64,000 bases of DNA from Saprospiraceae bacterium (GCA_020627705.1 JAHDGJ010000005.1:1-64000), one strand, 5' to 3'. Positions 1 to 8,855 are shown, counted from the stretch's first letter. Notes: generated by a model from the letters alone, not told the origin. Numbers and translations are program-made.

Positions 1-76
<76 letters not shown>

Positions 77-107
77 AAAATGTCAAACGCCTTTTTAAAA
101 GGCAGCG

Positions 108-115
108 CAAATATA
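108..115 (-). promoter_or_regulatory. Putative -7 promoter element of tRNA-Gly
   Basis: On the minus strand this reads TATATTTG, a perfect match to the Bacteroidota -7 consensus TAnnTTTG, followed by CGC. It lies about 32 nt upstream of the mature tRNA 5' end. Between the two is a palindrome GCCTTTTTAAAAGGC (89-103), so the tRNA precursor leader could form a short hairpin. No clear -33 TTG was identified. The tRNA-Ser gene has a nearly identical element. Confidence 0.6.
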
Positions 116-190
116 GATTAAGTTTTAAAAATATACTGCGTTTATCAATGAAAATGGGGATCATTTTAATCCCCATTTTATATTATCGAT

Positions 191-1657
191 TTATTTGCCC
201 TTGGCAAGGGTTTTTAATAAGGTTCCTGCTTTTAATGCTGTGGTGCTTTCCATGCCATTTAAAATTTCTAATTGCTTAGATTGCTCAGCATTCATTCCAA
301 ATTTTTGCATCGCTTGTGCGTGTGTCATGTTTGATGGCACCGTCACTATTTTGAGTACATCCGGTTTTTTATTGATTTTACTTTGGTCTGTCAATCGTGC
401 AAAACTTCTTCCGGTATTTTGAAATGTTGAGAAATATCGATTAAAATCTTCAGGCGTGGACATGCCATGAATGATATAAATCAACTCACCGTACTTTATC
501 AAGGTAGAATAGATACGAATGGTATTGCTTTGGCCATTTTGTCCTTGAGTCACTTGATCTGCAATCATAACAACAGCATCCAAACCATTAATTTTTCGAT
601 TAGCATTCTCTACAACATTTAGTTTGTTTTCTTGAACCACTCGTTGCGCAGCTGCATTCAAGGTTTTTTCAGGACTTAAGACCATGGTCATTAATGCTTT
701 GCCGTCTTGCGGTGCCATTTGGACAGCATTAGGAGTATTGTTTACTCGCCAATTTGCGGGGACCAAAAACTCAAAGAGTAACTCTGGATGATAAAACTTG
801 CCATCTTCAACGAAACCCTGCTTTGGGTCCTCTCCTACAATAAGGCCATCAATCAATCTCAAGTATTCGTTTCTATTGGTTTGATATTCTCGATCTGGCA
901 TCATTTCTTGCGCTTTATCGCTTAATGAATGAACATCATTAAATCTATTCCCCGGATCAGGGTGAGTAGACATAAACGTTGGCAAAGATTGCCCGCTTTC
1001 CTCTTGCAATCTTCTTAGTGTCCCAAAGAAATTTGCCATATGATGTGAATCATATCCGATTTGCGTGGAGTATAAAACACCTAATTCGTCACTCTCGCTT
1101 TCTGCCGCTCGGCTGTTTCTGAGCATTAAAAGTTGCAAACCAGTATTTGCTTCATTGGCAAATGCTCTAAATTTCTCAGATAAAATAATTCCACCGATTA
1201 ATCCGATTTGACCCAAAATCGCATTACGTTGCTGTTTTGCTCCATGACGAGCAGTAATGTGCCCAATTTCGTGACCCAGTACGCCAGCAAATTCTGCCTC
1301 ATTGTTAAAATGCGCCAATATTCCCCTGGTAAAATAAACATAGCCTCCAGGCAATGCAAAAGCGTTGACCACTGGGCTATCGAGTACCTTAAATTCGTAA
1401 GGAAGTGTTGGACGATGTGAAATTTTGGCCATTTCTTGGCCCTTTGCATCGATAAACTTTTGAATTGCTTCGTCTTGATATAAACCATAAGAAGCCACGA
1501 TTTGTGGATCTGCCTCTTTACCCAAAGCAATTTCTCGGCTTTCGGACATAAAATTCACCTCTTTTTTACCTGTAACTGGGTTTCTTGCACATGAACTGAC
1601 GAATAAAACTGCCATACCGAAAAAGAGTATTAATCTTGAACTCAAACTAAATTTCAT
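191..1657 (-). CDS. M48 family zinc metallopeptidase, lipoprotein
   Basis: Predicted periplasmic, membrane-anchored metallopeptidase of 488 aa. The N-terminus is a lipoprotein signal with lipobox VSSC (Cys23). The M48 zinc motif HEIGH is at 129-133, with a third-ligand Glu in SESESDELG near residue 188. The fold follows the YfgC/BepA-type M48B group, in which such enzymes act in outer-membrane protein quality control; that role here is inference. The last ~60 residues form a small LysM-like tail seen in some Bacteroidota M48 proteins. The gene is monocistronic, downstream of nothing on its strand and divergent from pssA with a 75-bp gap. The ATG start gives a good signal peptide. Confidence 0.88.
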   Translation of the reverse strand: MKFSLSSRLILFFGMAVLFVSSCARNPVTGKKEVNFMSESREIALGKEADPQIVASYGLYQDEAIQKFIDAKGQEMAKISHRPTLPYEFKVLDSPVVNAFALPGGYVYFTRGILAHFNNEAEFAGVLGHEIGHITARHGAKQQRNAILGQIGLIGGIILSEKFRAFANEANTGLQLLMLRNSRAAESESDELGVLYSTQIGYDSHHMANFFGTLRRLQEESGQSLPTFMSTHPDPGNRFNDVHSLSDKAQEMMPDREYQTNRNEYLRLIDGLIVGEDPKQGFVEDGKFYHPELLFEFLVPANWRVNNTPNAVQMAPQDGKALMTMVLSPEKTLNAAAQRVVQENKLNVVENANRKINGLDAVVMIADQVTQGQNGQSNTIRIYSTLIKYGELIYIIHGMSTPEDFNRYFSTFQNTGRSFARLTDQSKINKKPDVLKIVTVPSNMTHAQAMQKFGMNAEQSKQLEILNGMESTTALKAGTLLKTLAKGK

Positions 1658-1732
1658 TTTATAAGTATTTAGAAAAAGACGAGTAGGTCTTTTAAATCTT
1701 TGTTAATTTGTTAGAATCTAAATTAATCAATA

Positions 1733-2410
1733 TTGAAGAGCTACGTACCATCTTTGATCACAACGCTAAATTTATGTTGTGGGTTCCTTGCCGTTTTGTT
1801 TTGTGAGATACCTCTTAGCCTTTTTTTGATATCGTTAGGGCTCCTTTTTGATGTGTTCGACGGTGCCATGGCAAGATGGCTAAAAGTAGAAAGTGAACTT
1901 GGAAAACAATTAGACTCACTAGCTGACCTTATCAGTTTTGTTGCAGCACCTGCTTTTTTGTGGTATATGTTTGGTGACAAGAATGGTGTGGTTGATTTGA
2001 TTGCCCCAACGTGTTTTGTAGCTTGTGGTGCTCTGCGACTGGCGATTTTCAATCTCAAAGAATCTTCAAATTATTTTTCAGGTATGCCATCTCCAACGGC
2101 TGCTATTACTTTATTGGGTGCACTGTATGCCATGGAATGGGCCGATCTTAGTCTTTTGAATTTTTTCGACCCTAACATCTTGTATCATACTGTTCCCGTT
2201 TTATTAGGAATTTTGATGCTCTCAGAAATAAAAATGATTTCATTAAAAGGAATTAAAAAACAGCATGGTGGTATTCCTCATGCCACATTTTCGTCATGTA
2301 TGATCACTTGTCTTATTTTCCAACCAAGTGATTTCGGATGGATCTTTGGGCTGACCTATTTATTGATTTCCATTATTTTCAAGTTTGTTCCAGAATCGAA
2401 ACCAAAATGA
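1733..2410 (+). CDS. pssA: CDP-diacylglycerol--serine O-phosphatidyltransferase
   Basis: Makes phosphatidylserine from CDP-diacylglycerol and serine, the first step to phosphatidylethanolamine. The CDP-alcohol phosphatidyltransferase signature DG-x2-AR-x8-G-x3-D-x3-D is complete at about residues 44-66 (DGAMAR ... G ... D ... D). The 225-aa length and the series of hydrophobic segments fit the short bacterial membrane form. Translation appears to start at TTG (1733), giving MKSYVPSLITTLNL, which is typical of the family N-terminus. A weak -7-like AATCTTTG lies at 1695-1702. The next gene, a ferredoxin, has its own promoter-like element. Confidence 0.9.
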   Translation: MKSYVPSLITTLNLCCGFLAVLFCEIPLSLFLISLGLLFDVFDGAMARWLKVESELGKQLDSLADLISFVAAPAFLWYMFGDKNGVVDLIAPTCFVACGALRLAIFNLKESSNYFSGMPSPTAAITLLGALYAMEWADLSLLNFFDPNILYHTVPVLLGILMLSEIKMISLKGIKKQHGGIPHATFSSCMITCLIFQPSDFGWIFGLTYLLISIIFKFVPESKPK

Positions 2411-2436
2411 GGCTTTTAAGGTTATACCATTTGAAT

Positions 2437-2444
2437 TACTTTTG
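2437..2444 (+). promoter_or_regulatory. Putative -7 promoter element of the ferredoxin gene
   Basis: TACTTTTG matches the Bacteroidota -7 consensus TAnnTTTG exactly. Transcription would begin near 2451, about 13 nt before the ATG at 2464. An AAGGA sequence at 2454-2458 is a Shine-Dalgarno-like site within that very short leader. No convincing -33 TTG is visible. Confidence 0.55.
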
Positions 2445-2463
2445 CACTAAAGAAGGAATATAA

Positions 2464-2811
2464 ATGGCAATATTTATCACAGACGAATGCATTAACTGCG
2501 GAGCATGCGAACCCGAATGTCCAAACAATGCAATCTATGAAGGAGGAATAGAATGGAACATTGCGCAAGGCACGACCATTAAGACCAATTTTACTCTAGA
2601 AGATGGCAAAGAAGTTGGAGCTGAAGAAATGCAACATCCAGTAGAAGAAGATTTTTATTTTATTGTTCCTGACAAGTGCACAGAATGCAAGGGGTTTCAC
2701 GAAGAACCTCAGTGTGCTGCAGTCTGTCCAGTGGACTGTTGTGTACCCGATGAGAATCGAGTAGAATCAGATGAAGTATTATTGGCAAGGCAAGCTAAGC
2801 TTCACGCCTAG
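2464..2811 (+). CDS. 2[4Fe-4S] ferredoxin
   Basis: Small soluble electron carrier of 115 aa. The first cluster motif C-x2-C-x2-C-x3-CP uses Cys9, 12, 15 and 19 ([12 protein letters not shown]). The second, near residues 75-92, is C-x2-C-x8-C-x3-CP with an insertion (CTECKG...CAAVCP), the pattern of Allochromatium-type ferredoxins with an expanded second loop and a C-terminal tail. The N-terminus [20 protein letters not shown] is near-universal for the Bacteroidota form. No redox partner gene is adjacent, so the pathway it serves cannot be told from context. Confidence 0.95.
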   Translation: MAIFITDECINCGACEPECPNNAIYEGGIEWNIAQGTTIKTNFTLEDGKEVGAEEMQHPVEEDFYFIVPDKCTECKGFHEEPQCAAVCPVDCCVPDENRVESDEVLLARQAKLHA

Positions 2812-2947
2812 ATCCCCAACCATCTTTCATAATCCTCGCTTTCAGATGATAGCTGAGAGGGTTTATTTCTGGTAAATACTTTTCGAAAATAATTTCGAAG
2901 GCTAATAATTAGTGTCATAGGTGGAACGCTTTATATATTAATACGCA

Positions 2948-2965
2948 CAACTATGCGAATAGTTG
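2948..2965. repeat. Perfect inverted repeat upstream of moaC
   Basis: CAACTAT-GCGA-ATAGTTG: 7-bp arms around a 4-nt centre, about 107 bp upstream of the moaC -7 element, within a 250-bp gap. TTTCGAA occurs three times in the same gap (2881, 2893, 2970). It could be an operator dyad or a chance palindrome; nothing in the sequence decides. Confidence 0.35.
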
Positions 2966-3054
2966 CTTATTTCGAAGCACATTTAACGACATTTTATTAA
3001 AATATAGGGTAAACCCTGAGTTTAGTTTTTAATCGGGGTCGAAATTCAATACGC

Positions 3055-3062
3055 TATATTTG
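3055..3062 (+). promoter_or_regulatory. Putative -7 promoter element of moaC
   Basis: TATATTTG is an exact TAnnTTTG match. Transcription would start near 3069, downstream of an in-frame TTG at 3060 but upstream of the ATG at 3081. It therefore supports 3081 as the moaC start. Confidence 0.6.
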
Positions 3063-3080
3063 CATGCACAAGATTTTGTT

Positions 3081-3557
3081 ATGCTGAGTCATCTAGATAA
3101 AAAAGGAAATGCCTCCATGGTAGATGTTTCGAATAAATCCGAAACAGCCAGAACAGCCCTTGCTCAAGCCAAGGTCTTCCTTACCAAAGAAATTTTCGAT
3201 TTACTTGAAGGAGAAAAACTACATTCAAAAAAAGGACCAGTGCTCGAAACTGCTCGTCTCGCTGGAATCATGGCAACAAAAAAAACTAGTGATCTCATTC
3301 CATTGTGTCATCCACTTCCGTTGAATTATGCTTCGATTGATTTTGAAGTCGATGTGGACTTATTCTCAATCAAAGTAATTTGTACGGCCAAAACCGGTGG
3401 AAAGACTGGTGTCGAAATGGAAGCACTTACTGGTTGTACCATTGCAGCCTTAACCATTTATGACATGTGCAAAGCCATAACACATGACATTAAAATATCT
3501 GAAGTTCAATTAATTAAAAAGACTGGAGGAAAAAGAGATTTTGAGCGTACATCGTAA
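3081..3557 (+). CDS. moaC: Cyclic pyranopterin monophosphate synthase MoaC
   Basis: Converts the 3',8-cyclo-GTP made by MoaA to cyclic pyranopterin monophosphate in Moco synthesis. The 158-aa protein has the family hallmarks: MVDVSNK near the N-terminus, the LIPLCHPLPL active-site segment, KTGVEMEALTG and the C-terminal KTGGK. An in-frame TTG at 3060 is rejected because it overlaps a -7 promoter element and because ATG 3081 (MLSHLDKKGNASMVDVS) aligns with the usual MoaC N-terminus. The 3' end overlaps the next gene by 17 nt, so the two are probably translationally coupled. Confidence 0.93.
   Translation: MLSHLDKKGNASMVDVSNKSETARTALAQAKVFLTKEIFDLLEGEKLHSKKGPVLETARLAGIMATKKTSDLIPLCHPLPLNYASIDFEVDVDLFSIKVICTAKTGGKTGVEMEALTGCTIAALTIYDMCKAITHDIKISEVQLIKKTGGKRDFERTS
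3525..3530 (+). promoter_or_regulatory. Shine-Dalgarno-like site deciding the mobA TTG start
   Basis: GGAGGA inside the end of moaC, 10 nt before the TTG at 3541. Strong Shine-Dalgarno sites are unusual in Bacteroidota, and there is no nearby in-frame ATG, so this supports initiation at TTG 3541. Confidence 0.4.
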
Positions 3558-4674
3558 ACATGCAAAATTAGAAAAACCCAAAGGCGGTTTGTACCACTCC
3601 AATGAATGGGGTTTTATTGGCGCACCTTGTGGTGTGATCAAAAAACTATCCAACGCACTCCGATCTGTTTTGTCCAAACAACTATCGGTTGGTTGGATGG
3701 ATGCCGATCACAAGGCGAGCGAAGCAAATCAAACAGCCCAAATTATATATACTGATAAAATTGCCCTTGACTCCTTTGAGTTAACTCGAAAACAAGGACA
3801 AAGACAATATCGAAAGTTCTTCAACACGCTGGACTTGTTGTTGATCAATGGAAATCATTTTAGTGCGGACAAACAAATAGTTTTTATTAACGAAAAAAAG
3901 AAAGAATCGCTCGAGCGAAAAAAAGATCGATTGACAGATGTGCGAATAATATTATTGGAAAACAGTTATGATGACATCTATCCTTGGTTGTTGGAAAATC
4001 TGGATAAGGATAATCCTCCTCAAATTTTCCGCGTAAGCGAAATAGCCAACATTGCCAGGGTAATATTAGAAGATCATTCCTCAGAAATTGCTCCACTATA
4101 TGGCCTGATTTTATCCGGCGGAAAAAGTCAAAGAATGGGTCAAGACAAAGGCGCCCTGCAATATCACGGAATCGAGCAAAGAGAATATGAGGCTAGGTTG
4201 GCATCTCAATTTTGCAACCAAACGTTTATCTCCTGTCGAATGCAGCAGGATGAATTGATTGAATCCTCTTTTGAAAAGCTCTATGATCGATTTGATGGAC
4301 TTGGACCATACGGGGGTATCTTATCTGCCTTTCAACAACACCCGAATGCCGCATGGTTAACCCTTGCTTGTGATTTACCTTATTTGGCAAAAGATAGCCT
4401 TGCATTACTGGTCAAGGGAAGAAATCCGTCTAAACTAGCCACCTGTTTTTACAACCCTGAAACAGAATTCCCCGAACCATTAATTACTATTTGGGAACCC
4501 AGAGCTTATCCTGTGTTATTAGAATTTTTATCTCAAGGATTTAGTTGCCCAAGAAAAGTATTGATCAATACGGATGTGGAAATTTTGGAAATGCCTGATA
4601 TTGCTCAAATGAAAAACGCGAATACCGACGTCGATCGGGAGGAAGCAATGAATTATTTGAAAGCCAAGAATTAG
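3541..4674 (+). CDS. mobA: Molybdenum cofactor guanylyltransferase with N-terminal MobB-like domain
   Basis: 377 aa in two parts. The C-terminal half (from about residue 187) is a MobA nucleotidyltransferase with LILSGGKSQRMGQDKG, the GTP-binding signature, and a later ACDLPYL metal/substrate loop; it would attach GMP to molybdopterin. The N-terminal ~180 residues (IGAPCGVIKKL, DADHK, LLINGNHF) resemble a MobB-like fold, but the Walker A GxxGxGKT is absent (it reads IGAPCGVIKKL), so it is unlikely to hydrolyse GTP normally. Such fusions occur in Bacteroidota. It starts at TTG inside moaC and shares its transcript. Confidence 0.85.
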   Translation: MSVHRKHAKLEKPKGGLYHSNEWGFIGAPCGVIKKLSNALRSVLSKQLSVGWMDADHKASEANQTAQIIYTDKIALDSFELTRKQGQRQYRKFFNTLDLLLINGNHFSADKQIVFINEKKKESLERKKDRLTDVRIILLENSYDDIYPWLLENLDKDNPPQIFRVSEIANIARVILEDHSSEIAPLYGLILSGGKSQRMGQDKGALQYHGIEQREYEARLASQFCNQTFISCRMQQDELIESSFEKLYDRFDGLGPYGGILSAFQQHPNAAWLTLACDLPYLAKDSLALLVKGRNPSKLATCFYNPETEFPEPLITIWEPRAYPVLLEFLSQGFSCPRKVLINTDVEILEMPDIAQMKNANTDVDREEAMNYLKAKN

Positions 4675-4688
4675 TTTCCTTTTTACTG

Positions 4689-4709
4689 AGTATTGGGTTA
4701 TTGGTTATT
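4689..4709 (+). repeat. Short heptamer tandem array (3 units)
   Basis: Three in-phase 7-mers, AGTATTG then GGTTATT twice, lie in the gap after the mobA fusion. Closely related 7-mers (GTTATTC) occur in the array at 18025-18073. Confidence 0.45.
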
Positions 4710-4720
4710 CGTTTGGCAGG

Positions 4721-5407
4721 TTAATTTCTTTTTGGCCTAGGAGGAGGAGGAGGGGCAGGATTGGATTTTTTGTCTACTAGAACCTTCAATTTTTCCTCAT
4801 TGATGTCTTGACGCTCAAGCGTAACATTCTCTCCATCTAATGCGAAATTATAACGAGCAATTAAATTGTTAAGTTCGTTTGGCACCAAAGTTCCCGACTG
4901 TGGTAAAAAAGGATAAAATGACAAGATATAGTTCCTTTCAGTGCTATGTTCTAAGTATCCTAAAATGGGCAATTCGGGATTAGTTAACTGCTTTATACTT
5001 TTATTAGTTTGAATATAGTCCAAAAGCTTTGTGGAGAACAACTTATGTTGCGCCACCAACTCTTCATTCTCTATATTTCCAGCATCGAATACGAAATAAT
5101 AATTTTCAGTGAATTCTGGACATGTAAAGTAAGCATCAGAAAATAGCTTTAGTAACATATGATTGTATCTGACCTGTGTATATTTCAGATTATTATTCTG
5201 AATACTTCGGGCAATTATTCCATTGCTTGCCAAATTGTAAATTGTTTTTCTGTCCAGATTATCTTTTTTGGCCAAAAGCGCACAATACTTTGAAACATCC
5301 GATTCTGAATCAAAGACATTGGCAGGAACAAACAATGGTACTTCTTGGGCGCACAACGATTTGCAGCTGAAAATCAGAATGACAACAATGAATAATTTGA
5401 TATTCAA
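4721..5407 (-). CDS. Secreted protein of unknown function with proline-rich tail
   Basis: Not recognised. 228 aa with a clear signal peptide (MNIKLFIVVILIFSCKSLCAQ, cleavage after CAQ likely). The mature part is mixed alpha/beta with no motif I know, and it ends in a PPPPPP run followed by basic residues (RPKRN). The ATG start is fixed by the signal peptide. It is followed on the opposite strand by the convergent mobA fusion and lies 16 nt downstream of the VOC gene, so the two may be co-transcribed. Confidence 0.7.
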   Translation of the reverse strand: MNIKLFIVVILIFSCKSLCAQEVPLFVPANVFDSESDVSKYCALLAKKDNLDRKTIYNLASNGIIARSIQNNNLKYTQVRYNHMLLKLFSDAYFTCPEFTENYYFVFDAGNIENEELVAQHKLFSTKLLDYIQTNKSIKQLTNPELPILGYLEHSTERNYILSFYPFLPQSGTLVPNELNNLIARYNFALDGENVTLERQDINEEKLKVLVDKKSNPAPPPPPRPKRN

Positions 5408-5423
5408 TTTCCTATTTGCTTGA

Positions 5424-5834
5424 TTAATTATCCAAATTTATTTGCCAAGAAACGCCGTATCTATCTGCGCACCATCCAAATAATTTACTGAATCCATAGT
5501 TGCCCACTGGAACCATGACTTGACCATCATTAGAAGAAATGGTTTCAAAGAGTTTTTGGAGTTCTTCTTCAGAATCACAACTCACAAAAATGGAAACGCC
5601 CGGCGAAAAAGTCCACTCATGCTTGAAGTTGTTTTCTGAAGCCATATATTCTACCCCATTTAAAGTAAACCTAGCAAGTTTTATTAATTCGGGAGTTCCA
5701 CCCATATCCCCTTCTGCATATCTAGTGATGCTTTCAATTTTTGAATTTGGGAAAAGTGAAGTATAAAAATTCATAGCCTCTTCAGCTCTACCGCAATGCT
5801 CATTTACAAAAGTTAGAAAAGTTGTTGTTTTCAT
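5424..5834 (-). CDS. VOC family (PhnB/glyoxalase-like) protein
   Basis: 136-aa single-domain vicinal-oxygen-chelate protein. It has the PhnB-like pattern: FLTFVNEHCGRAEEAMNFYTSLFP at the start, then GVEYMASENN, PGVSIFVSCDSEEELQKLF and WCADRYGVSWQI near the C-terminus. Members bind a metal with His/Glu residues, but many annotated ones have no known substrate, and no reaction is assigned here. A perfect -7 element lies 31 nt upstream of the ATG, so it is probably transcribed separately from moaA. Confidence 0.85.
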   Translation of the reverse strand: MKTTTFLTFVNEHCGRAEEAMNFYTSLFPNSKIESITRYAEGDMGGTPELIKLARFTLNGVEYMASENNFKHEWTFSPGVSIFVSCDSEEELQKLFETISSNDGQVMVPVGNYGFSKLFGWCADRYGVSWQINLDN

Positions 5835-5864
5835 AGTAGTAGCTTTACTCTAAAGAACTCTGTA

Positions 5865-5872
5865 CAAATGTA
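5865..5872 (-). promoter_or_regulatory. Putative -7 promoter element of the VOC gene
   Basis: Reads TACATTTG on the minus strand, an exact TAnnTTTG match, immediately after the moaA stop codon. Transcription would start near 5858, giving a leader of about 24 nt. Confidence 0.5.
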
Positions 5873-5873
5873 C

Positions 5874-6857
5874 TCAACCTCCGATCGTTGCCATAGATTC
5901 TGATATTGGAAACTGAAATCTATTTTGTTCTGCTTCGAATCCGTCCTTGGCTCGATTTCCCACTGCCTCAATTATTGCTGTGGACAATTGTGCATCAGAG
6001 GCTCCATTACGCATCAAATCTCGAACACTGAATACGCCATGATCGTACAAACAAGTTTTGAGCTGTCCATCTGGCGTTAATCGAATGCGGTTACAGCTTC
6101 CACAAAAACTTCGACTATACGCTGCTATAATCCCAATGCTTCCAATAAATCCCTCAATGCTGTATCCCTGGGCAGTCGCACCAAAAGGCATTGCTTGTTT
6201 AATCAGCCTATATTTTGATTCTATATGCCTTTTGATGTCCAAGTGCGTCCATGGCGTTTCTTTATTTTTACCAATTCCATTGAACGGCATCTCTTCAATA
6301 AATCGAATACTCACATTGTCCTTTTCAGCCAACTCAACCATTGGAATAAGGTCTTCTATGTTTTGACCATTCATCACCACACAGTTGATTTTGAGCGTGC
6401 CGATTTTATCCAGTACCTGGCGATAAAAGGTCATTACCTTATCAAAATCATCACGCCTGGTGATGGTTAAAAACCTTTCCTTGTTTAGGCTGTCCAAACT
6501 TAAATTAATGGATGTAATGTTGAGGTCGATCAATTCATCCAAATATTGACCAGTTAAAACGCCATTGGTGGTCAAGGCAATGTTATCCAAACCTTTGAAG
6601 CAGGACATCTTACGCAACAATTGCATGAGATCTTTTCGCAGGAATGGCTCTCCACCGGTTATTCGAATTTTTGAGATTCCCATGGGCACTAAGAGCTTGA
6701 CAAGCCGAAGCATTTCTTCGTAACTCAATAGTTCTTTCTTGGGTTTAAAAGCAATGCCATACTCGGGCATGCAATACTGACAACGCAAATTACATTTGTC
6801 CGTAACTGCTAGTCTCAAATAGTCAATTATTCTATTGTGGTTGTCAATAAGCATCAC
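5874..6857 (-). CDS. moaA: GTP 3',8-cyclase MoaA
   Basis: Radical SAM enzyme that rearranges GTP to 3',8-cyclo-GTP, the first step of Moco synthesis, acting with MoaC. The radical-SAM cluster motif CNLRCQYC uses Cys22, 26 and 29. The second, GTP-binding cluster is in FCGSCNRIRLTPDGQLKTC near residues 253-272. The C-terminal Gly-Gly, needed in MoaA, is present. At 327 aa it has the usual length. It is preceded by xdhC with a 39-bp gap and is probably the last gene of a minus-strand operon beginning at 9395. Two adjacent ATGs (6857, 6854) are equally possible starts. Confidence 0.96.
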   Translation of the reverse strand: MMLIDNHNRIIDYLRLAVTDKCNLRCQYCMPEYGIAFKPKKELLSYEEMLRLVKLLVPMGISKIRITGGEPFLRKDLMQLLRKMSCFKGLDNIALTTNGVLTGQYLDELIDLNITSINLSLDSLNKERFLTITRRDDFDKVMTFYRQVLDKIGTLKINCVVMNGQNIEDLIPMVELAEKDNVSIRFIEEMPFNGIGKNKETPWTHLDIKRHIESKYRLIKQAMPFGATAQGYSIEGFIGSIGIIAAYSRSFCGSCNRIRLTPDGQLKTCLYDHGVFSVRDLMRNGASDAQLSTAIIEAVGNRAKDGFEAEQNRFQFPISESMATIGG

Positions 6858-6896
6858 CCAATATTACGATTTAAACCTAAGCTTATCGCTTCCAAA

Positions 6897-7997
6897 TTAG
6901 GATTGAATTCTATCATGAATAGTCCCCTTTCTTTCCCGTAAAGCGCGGCCTTCTCTTTGGCGCATAGTGGCAATAATTTCGGATAAGATAGAAATGGTGA
7001 TTTCTTCTGGAGTTTCAGCGCCAATGTCTAATCCAACTGGAGTATGAAATTTATCTGGCGTTTTATCTCTTGCTATTCCTAAATCTTCGGATAACTTGAT
7101 CCATCTCTTTTTGGGACCAAGCATGCCCAAATATACTACTCGTGCACCCATCAACTTAGGTAATATTCTTTTATCCCATTCATAATCGTGCGTCATCAAT
7201 ACCACGGCTGTAAATTCATCCTTTGGCACTTGATCTATTTCTTCATATTCATAAATCTTCTTCACCAATGACACCGAACTTTTGGTCATTTTCTTTTTGC
7301 GTCCAACCCAATGTATGTCCCAACCCAATTCGCTTGCTATTTTCAGAAGCACTCTAACATCATAATTATCGCCTATAACCACCAATCTTGTTTCTGGCCT
7401 CAAATATTCGATAAGAATGGTTCTCTTAATTCCTTGCACGTTTGATACTTCAACTATCTGAGGCCTTCGCTTGATGCGAACTTTATTAATTTCTTCGGTC
7501 AAAGCATTTGTTTCAAGATCGAAATATATCGCTTGAGTTAGCGAATCAAAAAGTTGAGTTTGGCCAATAGGGTCTTGCTTGTTAGAAGAATTTATAAGCT
7601 GAAGTAGAATTGCTGAATCGTTCTTTTCAACTATCTGCCTTAGTTGTTCGATTGAGTTATTGTTAGATAAGGTGTCAATTGGGGTAAACAGCACTTCGAT
7701 AATCCCATTGCAACCCAAGCCAACTCCGATCTGATTTGCATCATCATCCATGGTGTCATAAGTAACTGTACTCGGCTTGTTATCAAAAATGGCTTTTTGT
7801 GCTCTACGCAACGCATCTCCCTCCAAGCAACCTCCACTTATTCCCCCAGTCCATTGCCCAGATGATGAAACCAACATTCGTGCTCCTACCCTTCGATAAG
7901 AAGATTCCTCAATCCGCACGACCGTGGCCAAAGCTAGTTTGTCTACACCATTTTTCAATTGATCGTAAAGTTGAATAATGCTTCTAATTTCTTTCAT
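6897..7997 (-). CDS. XdhC/CoxI family Moco maturation protein
   Basis: 366 aa. The N-terminal XdhC/CoxI domain has SSYRRVGARMLV and GGISGGCLEGD, and the C-terminal Rossmann-like XdhC_C domain begins at LVVIGDNYDVRVLL. In studied bacteria XdhC binds and delivers sulfurated Moco to xanthine-dehydrogenase-family enzymes; that role is family knowledge. No such enzyme is encoded in this window, so the client must lie elsewhere. It sits between a membrane protein and moaA in a minus-strand run. Confidence 0.88.
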   Translation of the reverse strand: MKEIRSIIQLYDQLKNGVDKLALATVVRIEESSYRRVGARMLVSSSGQWTGGISGGCLEGDALRRAQKAIFDNKPSTVTYDTMDDDANQIGVGLGCNGIIEVLFTPIDTLSNNNSIEQLRQIVEKNDSAILLQLINSSNKQDPIGQTQLFDSLTQAIYFDLETNALTEEINKVRIKRRPQIVEVSNVQGIKRTILIEYLRPETRLVVIGDNYDVRVLLKIASELGWDIHWVGRKKKMTKSSVSLVKKIYEYEEIDQVPKDEFTAVVLMTHDYEWDKRILPKLMGARVVYLGMLGPKKRWIKLSEDLGIARDKTPDKFHTPVGLDIGAETPEEITISILSEIIATMRQREGRALRERKGTIHDRIQS

Positions 7998-8015
7998 GTA
8001 CTATTAGCCCAAGGT

Positions 8016-8342
8016 TTATACAAACTGAAGATAGAGAACAGTGAGAACAATCAATGCATCCAAAAATAAGATCGACTGATTTATCCACTTTGCTACGGAA
8101 GAAGTACGATTTTGGATAAGCAGGCCCATCGCTCCCAGAGAACAAAAAGCTACTATCGCCCATGGCACCCAATCGGCAATGGGAGGTTTTAGCAATAGGC
8201 CACCAAGCATAGCTAGTATGATTCCCCAAACCACCACAGGAATTGTAGTCCGGTTAAAACCATATTTAAATCCTTGGAGTATATGCAACGCAGCATTTAG
8301 AAATAACATAAGTGCCAATAATACAACGAGGGCAATAATCAT
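8016..8342 (-). CDS. Small four-helix membrane protein
   Basis: Unrecognised 108-aa protein with about four hydrophobic segments (start, residues ~36-55, ~60-80 and the C-terminus), hence probably inner-membrane. It lies 18 bp after the next membrane-protein gene and upstream of xdhC, so it belongs to the presumed Moco-linked operon, but nothing in the sequence shows its role. Confidence 0.65.
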   Translation of the reverse strand: MIIALVVLLALMLFLNAALHILQGFKYGFNRTTIPVVVWGIILAMLGGLLLKPPIADWVPWAIVAFCSLGAMGLLIQNRTSSVAKWINQSILFLDALIVLTVLYLQFV

Positions 8343-8360
8343 AAAATGTATTGCTAATCT

Positions 8361-8849
8361 TTATGACGCCTCTAAGGACTTAAGAAACGGCAGCAATCTT
8401 CGCAACAAGAAAGAATCAATGATATATACAATTGAAAAAAGCATTCCTAAGCCCAAACCAAGTCCTTGCTGCCAAGGGTCTTTGAGATATAAATGGGCAC
8501 ATACCGCAACAGCAATAAATACCAGCCACATGGGTTTAAACATGGTGTAGTTGCGATGATCCGTCTGACATTTTCTCAAAATTTTTGAATACTCCTCCTT
8601 TTCATTGGATGCACTTCTAGATTTAGTTTCTGAATAAAATTTTACTCGCGTCAAAAATAAAAATGAGCCATACCCAAGTAATACTAAGGCTCCTACAATC
8701 AAAGGCCATTTCATACCCGTATGTACTTCATCTCCTTGTAAAGAAGAATAATACACATAAGCTGCTAAGGCAAGGCCGCCAATAACCATCGCTAGTCCTT
8801 GAACTTTATCGCCTTTCGCCCATTTTTCCATTTCGTCAATCCATTTCAT
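8361..8849 (-). CDS. Membrane protein of unknown function
   Basis: Unrecognised 162-aa protein with an amphipathic start and four predicted transmembrane segments (about residues 18-35, 47-65, 105-120, 128-147), separated by a charged loop near 70-100. It is packed 6 bp after the reductase gene and 18 bp before the next membrane gene, consistent with one transcript. Confidence 0.68.
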   Translation of the reverse strand: MKWIDEMEKWAKGDKVQGLAMVIGGLALAAYVYYSSLQGDEVHTGMKWPLIVGALVLLGYGSFLFLTRVKFYSETKSRSASNEKEEYSKILRKCQTDHRNYTMFKPMWLVFIAVAVCAHLYLKDPWQQGLGLGLGMLFSIVYIIDSFLLRRLLPFLKSLEAS

Positions 8850-8855
8850 TCTTTC

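Noticed and set aside
2812-3054. Moco riboswitch upstream of moaC
   Set aside because: No recognisable Moco-riboswitch core or tuning stems; only a short palindrome and TTTCGAA repeats were seen.
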